A stretch of DNA of 64,000 nt from Streptosporangiaceae bacterium NEAU-GS5 (GTDB lineage: Bacteria > Actinomycetota > Actinomycetes > Streptosporangiales > Streptosporangiaceae), in assembly GCA_017592665.1 (NCBI GenBank), contig JAGFNW010000007.1, positions 214,428-278,427 of the forward strand. Reading direction: 5' to 3'. Below, piece after piece: positions 61,261 to 64,000 of the stretch (its first letter is position 1; each line of letters starts with the position of its first letter). The translations under genes were made by a program, and so were the position numbers. Under the pieces are notes generated by a model. That model searched no databases. It was given only the letters and a program-made list of their open reading frames with translations, and had not been told where the DNA came from.

Positions 61261-62586
61261 TTAGGCGATCGGGACCACGACCGCGCCTGAGCCGTCGTCG
61301 TCCTCGTCGTCCGAGCTGATGATGTGCCTGTCGATGGCGTCCGTGATGGCTTTGTCGGCGCCCTTGACCTTGTGCTGGTAGATGATCGCGGCCCTGACGT
61401 TGTCGTGACCCATGCGCGCCATCAGGTCTTTGAGACCAGCGCCCGACTCGGCCGCGAACATGTTTCCCGTGTGGCGGAGATCATGGAAGTGGAGGTTGGG
61501 GACGCCGAGCACGCGGACCGCTTCCGACCATCCCGACGCGCGGTTGAAGCCGCTTCGCCGCATCGGCCCACCTTTAGCTCCTGGGAAGGCGAGCGCGTCC
61601 TGATCGGCCTTCACGTACGTGGCCAGGTGCTCGCGCAGAGCCGGGAGGATGGCACGAGGGATGCCGACGACCCGAGTCCCTGCTTGAGACTTCGGCGGCC
61701 CGAGGACCATCGCTCCCGTTGATCGTTCGGTGTAGGCCTGCCTGATCGCGACCGTTGCGCGCCGGAGATCGATATCCGCCCGCGTGAGCGCCGTGATCTC
61801 CCCCCATCGCAAGCTCGCGAAGGTAGCCAGCAGGATGAAAGCCCGGAACCGGCCGTCCTGCTTGGTGTCCGTGTCGGGCAGTTGCCAGAGCGCACGCTCG
61901 GCCTCAGCTCTCGTCGCGAAGACCTCCGGGTACGTACGCATCTCGCCGTGGCGCTGGAAGCGGATGCGGTAGCCGTCCTTGATCGCACGGATGTTGCCGA
62001 CAGGCCGCCGGCCGATGCGGTCCGCCAGCTCCAAGACCTGAGCCACGGAGAGAACGGGCCGTTCCTCGGCATGCTCGACGTCCGCCCCACGGATCCGGCA
62101 GGGGTTACGCGTCAAGATCCGATCCTCGTCAGTGGCCGTCATGAGCACCGCCCGCAGCAGCCGATATGCCTTTGCCGCCAGGCTGATGGAGACGCCCTTG
62201 GCGAGGAGCTCCGCTCTCCACTGCCGAATCATCGCCGTAGACAGCTTGCCGAGCGTGACCCCGCCCAGGTACGGCGTGATGTGCTTCTTCAGCGTCCATG
62301 TGTAGAGATCGACGGTCCGAGGACGTAGCCCAGGGCGCTGGGTGATCCACGTCTCGGCGTAGTCCTTGAGCTTGATCTTGCCGCGCTCCGGGTCGGTCCA
62401 CTCCCCCGAGATCAGCTGAGCCTCGATCAGCGTGAGCGCCCGTTCAGCGTCGCCCTTGCGCTCGTACGTCTCCGGAGCATTGCGCCTACGCCCATCAGGG
62501 CCGAGATAAGACGCCTGGAACCGGCCGGAGGGAAGCTTGCGGACGTTGCCGAAACGGCGATGGTTCGCCTTGTTGCCTTTGGCCAT
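61261..62586 (-). CDS. Tyrosine recombinase/integrase with duplicated arm-binding domain
   Basis: 441-residue site-specific recombinase. N-terminal arm-type DNA-binding domain (about 11-52), core-binding domain (about 70-165) and catalytic domain with R260 (SLRWGE), K299 region (PPKSQ), H368/R371 (HDLRH), H394 (MGHDN) and nucleophile Y403 (IIYQHK). All catalytic residues are present. Unusually, residues about 195-245 inside the catalytic domain repeat the arm-domain pattern. C-terminus is acidic. The ATG shares a base with the excisionase stop. Confidence 0.93.
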   Translation of the reverse strand: MAKGNKANHRRFGNVRKLPSGRFQASYLGPDGRRRNAPETYERKGDAERALTLIEAQLISGEWTDPERGKIKLKDYAETWITQRPGLRPRTVDLYTWTLKKHITPYLGGVTLGKLSTAMIRQWRAELLAKGVSISLAAKAYRLLRAVLMTATDEDRILTRNPCRIRGADVEHAEERPVLSVAQVLELADRIGRRPVGNIRAIKDGYRIRFQRHGEMRTYPEVFATRAEAERALWQLPDTDTKQDGRFRAFILLATFASLRWGEITALTRADIDLRRATVAIRQAYTERSTGAMVLGPPKSQAGTRVVGIPRAILPALREHLATYVKADQDALAFPGAKGGPMRRSGFNRASGWSEAVRVLGVPNLHFHDLRHTGNMFAAESGAGLKDLMARMGHDNVRAAIIYQHKVKGADKAITDAIDRHIISSDDEDDDGSGAVVVPIA

Positions 62587-62792
62587 CAGGCGGCCCTCCT
62601 TGTGACGTCGAAGGTCGTCAGTGGCGCGATCGTGCCTGCGACGACGAAGGTGATCAGTGCGGACTCACGGATGCGAACGTGGCGCCCGACCTTGACGAAC
62701 TCGATGCGCCGTTGAGCGATCAGGCGGCGGACGAAGCGTTCCGAGGTGTGGAGGAGATCAGCGGCTTCCGGAACGGTGAGCAGCTTGTCCAT
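62586..62792 (-). CDS. Excisionase (HTH_17/MerR-like)
   Basis: 68-residue excisionase-type DNA-binding protein: LLTVPEAADLLHTSERFVRRLIAQRRIEFVKVGRHVRI is the HTH_17 pattern. It should direct the integrase toward excision. It overlaps the end of rep and the start of int by single bases (TGATG), so the three genes are translated in series. Confidence 0.92.
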   Translation of the reverse strand: MDKLLTVPEAADLLHTSERFVRRLIAQRRIEFVKVGRHVRIRESALITFVVAGTIAPLTTFDVTRRAA

Positions 62793-63645
62793 CAGGCCGC
62801 CCTCCGCTCGGTTGCCGAAGGATCTTGGGGCGGCGGGGCTTGGGCCAGTGCGCGCCAGCGCTGGCGTTCGCCGATCTGTTTGAGCAGGCGATGCGTGATC
62901 GACGGGACGGAGGCATCCCCCGCTTTGATCGGCCGCCAGGTGTAGCGCGACGGGTCGTCATCGGTCTGGCCGAGGATCTCCAGGACCCAGGCGCGCCGGT
63001 CCTGCTTGTGCTGGGCCAGGGTTTTGCTGGACCACTTACGGGAGACCAGCACGCGGCGGCCCGCGTAGCCGAGGTGTTCCGGCTTGTGCGCCTTGGATTG
63101 GCAGGCCCCAGGGCGCATCCCCGGCTTGGCGTTCTTCGGTTCGATGCCGTAGCGCAGCCAGTTCGGGCAGGCCGGCGAGCACGGCTCGTACCGCAGCGCC
63201 GCCGTGAGCCGTTCGACGTGCCGCCGCTCAGCGGCGGTGGCGGGTTCGTGGCAGTCGCCGATGCTCTTGGTCAGGTACTTGCCGAGGTAACGGATGCACT
63301 GGTCAGCGTCCTTACTGCCGCCCAGCACGCCTTTGACGTCGGCCTGAGCACCGAAGCGGACCACATGCCTGGGTTCATCCCCCAGCTCATCAAGGGCTTC
63401 CTCCCAGGTAGGCAGGTACTCCCCCGTGACCGGGTCGAGGTAGCCGTCTTCCCACACGGGAAGGTGATCGCCCTCAAACTGGACGTCTTCGACGGCGGGC
63501 CACCACACCTGTTGATAGGTGGCCGCCGCGATGGCCTTGACCTCAGCGCGTGGCATGGTCCCGCGGATGCCATGTGCAGATGCGGAGCCAGCCGCTTCTG
63601 AGGTTCGACCGCCGAGAAGTACTGGACTGAACCCATCCGGCATTG
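62792..63645 (-). pseudogene. RepSA-like replication initiator, frameshifted and truncated
   Basis: The 3' part (about 62792-63568) encodes a RepSA/pSAM2-type rolling-circle initiator C-terminus, including IRYLGKYLTKSIGDC and the Cys-rich YEPCSPACPNWLRYG. Upstream, the conserved block VQYFSAVEPQKRLAPHLHMA is in another frame and ends where IRGTMPRAEV begins, a one-base loss at 63569-63570. Beyond about 63645 the family sequence stops and IS DNA begins. The initiator is therefore probably inactive. Confidence 0.8.
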
Positions 63646-64000
63646 ATGGAGGCTCCTGCGGTTGGAAAGGATGGAGCCCATGGCCGGACGATCTTCTTCT
63701 GCGCATCCCTCTCAACGCCGCTACCCGCCGGAGTTGAAGCAGCGCGCAGTCCGGATGGTCCAAGAAGCGATCGCCCAATCCGGAGACTCCTATGGAGTGA
63801 TCACTCGGGTGGCGCGTCAGCTGGGCATCGGATCGGAATCGCTGCGCGGCTGGGTCCGCCAAGCCGAGATCGACGACGGTCAACGACCTGGCACCACGAG
63901 CCAGGACGCCGGGCGGATCGCCGAGTTGGAGCGCGAGGTGCGGGAACTGCGCCGGGCCAATGAGATCCTCAAGGCGGCCTCCGCTTTTTTCGCCGGCCAA
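63646..64000 (+). mobile_element. IS3-family element, left end (runs off window)
   Basis: The element's left end is near 63644-63650 (TGATGGAGGCTCC), where rep homology ends. It carries an OrfA transposase gene in the opposite direction to rep. Exact end and target duplication cannot be fixed without the right end. Confidence 0.7.
63680..64000 (+). CDS. IS3-family transposase OrfA (3' end beyond window)
   Basis: N-terminal 107 residues of an IS3-type OrfA: helix-turn-helix (RRYPPELKQRAVRMV, VARQLGIGSESLRGWVRQ), then a leucine-zipper-like helix (AELEREVRELRRANEILKAA). GCTTTTTTCG near 63984 is a typical slippery site for the -1 frameshift that makes the OrfAB transposase. ATG 63680 is chosen because GGAAAGG is spaced for it rather than for ATG 63671. 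Confidence 0.88.
   Translation, partial: MAGRSSSAHPSQRRYPPELKQRAVRMVQEAIAQSGDSYGVITRVARQLGIGSESLRGWVRQAEIDDGQRPGTTSQDAGRIAELEREVRELRRANEILKAASAFFAGQ

Larger units (their letters stand above)
61182..64000. mobile_element. Left part of a pSAM2-like actinomycete integrative element
   Basis: Next to the 3' end of tRNA-Gly lie, all on the minus strand and joined by TGATG overlaps, integrase, excisionase and a replication initiator. This is the same rep-xis-int-att order as pSAM2. The distal end, transfer genes and the second attachment site lie beyond the window. The rep gene is broken by a frameshift and an IS. Confidence 0.82.

Overview
This is a 64 kb piece of a high-GC actinobacterial chromosome. 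Evidence: strong G/C third positions, many GTG/TTG starts, many ATGA/GTGA/TGATG gene overlaps, mycothiol genes (mshA, mshD), CarD, senX3/regX3, GlnR, Nur, MurT/GatD, F420-type and DUF2637 proteins. Gene order is collinear in patches with Mycobacterium tuberculosis (Rv0474-0476, Rv0486-0491, Rv0814-0821, Rv3579-3583), but gene content and low-complexity style look more like Streptosporangiaceae (Nonomuraea/Streptosporangium-like). That family guess is inference.

Layout. 1-8.8 kb: a nickel permease with a Nur-box-like operator in its promoter, an AAA ATPase, a sulfite-oxidase-like molybdoenzyme, a TPR protein, two membrane proteins, an ArsR-SRPBCC-reductase operon and tRNA-Thr. 8.8-17 kb: rlmB, an AlbA/Schlafen-type protein, cysS, a PPOX protein, a DUF2637 protein, two GlsB paralogues, ispF and carD (ispD is absent from its usual place). 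17-25 kb: a lipoprotein, regX3-senX3, divergent phoU behind a PHO-box-like repeat, gpmA, ybjN-mshA, an SDR and a methyltransferase. 25-35 kb: a BlaI/M56 pair, an XRE-HBHA-like pair, a CAP protein, DUF2516, a lipoprotein esterase, corA, DUF2207, asparaginase II-type, dtd, ygfZ and nur. 35-38 kb: a tiny ORF with near-complete anti-SD complementarity and a multi-stem RNA, a nitrobindin-like protein, DsrE, gatD-murT.

38-49 kb holds the least explained part. A HerA-type ATPase with a Cys4 insertion sits next to a membrane-anchored protein that looks like a degenerate ATPase. Divergent from these is an overlapping operon of three single-pass proteins with extracytoplasmic beta-type domains. Then come a 1.4 kb gene-free zone built on a 230-bp inverted duplication, and a polytopic membrane protein. 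I regard this as a candidate undescribed envelope-associated ATPase system.

49-60 kb: vapBC; a sulfur-transfer operon (DUF1416, rhodanese, DUF4395) behind a Cys-containing leader peptide and a leaderless promoter; a thioredoxin; a SigL-like ECF sigma with its zinc-finger anti-sigma; DUF2993; a ThiS-fold protein; glnR with a structured leader and a coupled 21-codon upstream ORF; a 5'-nucleotidase, mshD, pit plus its DUF47 partner, and dcd. 60.8-64 kb: a hairpin-repeat array, tRNA-Gly(CCC), and the left part of a pSAM2-like integrative element (integrase, excisionase, replication initiator) whose rep gene is frameshifted and interrupted by an IS3-type element at the right edge.

Themes that connect genes are metal control (Nur and its likely target both lie in the window), phosphate handling (senX3/regX3, phoU, pit, DUF47, 5'-nucleotidase), nitrogen control (glnR), and mycothiol/sulfur metabolism (mshA, mshD, rhodanese, thioredoxin, Cys leader).
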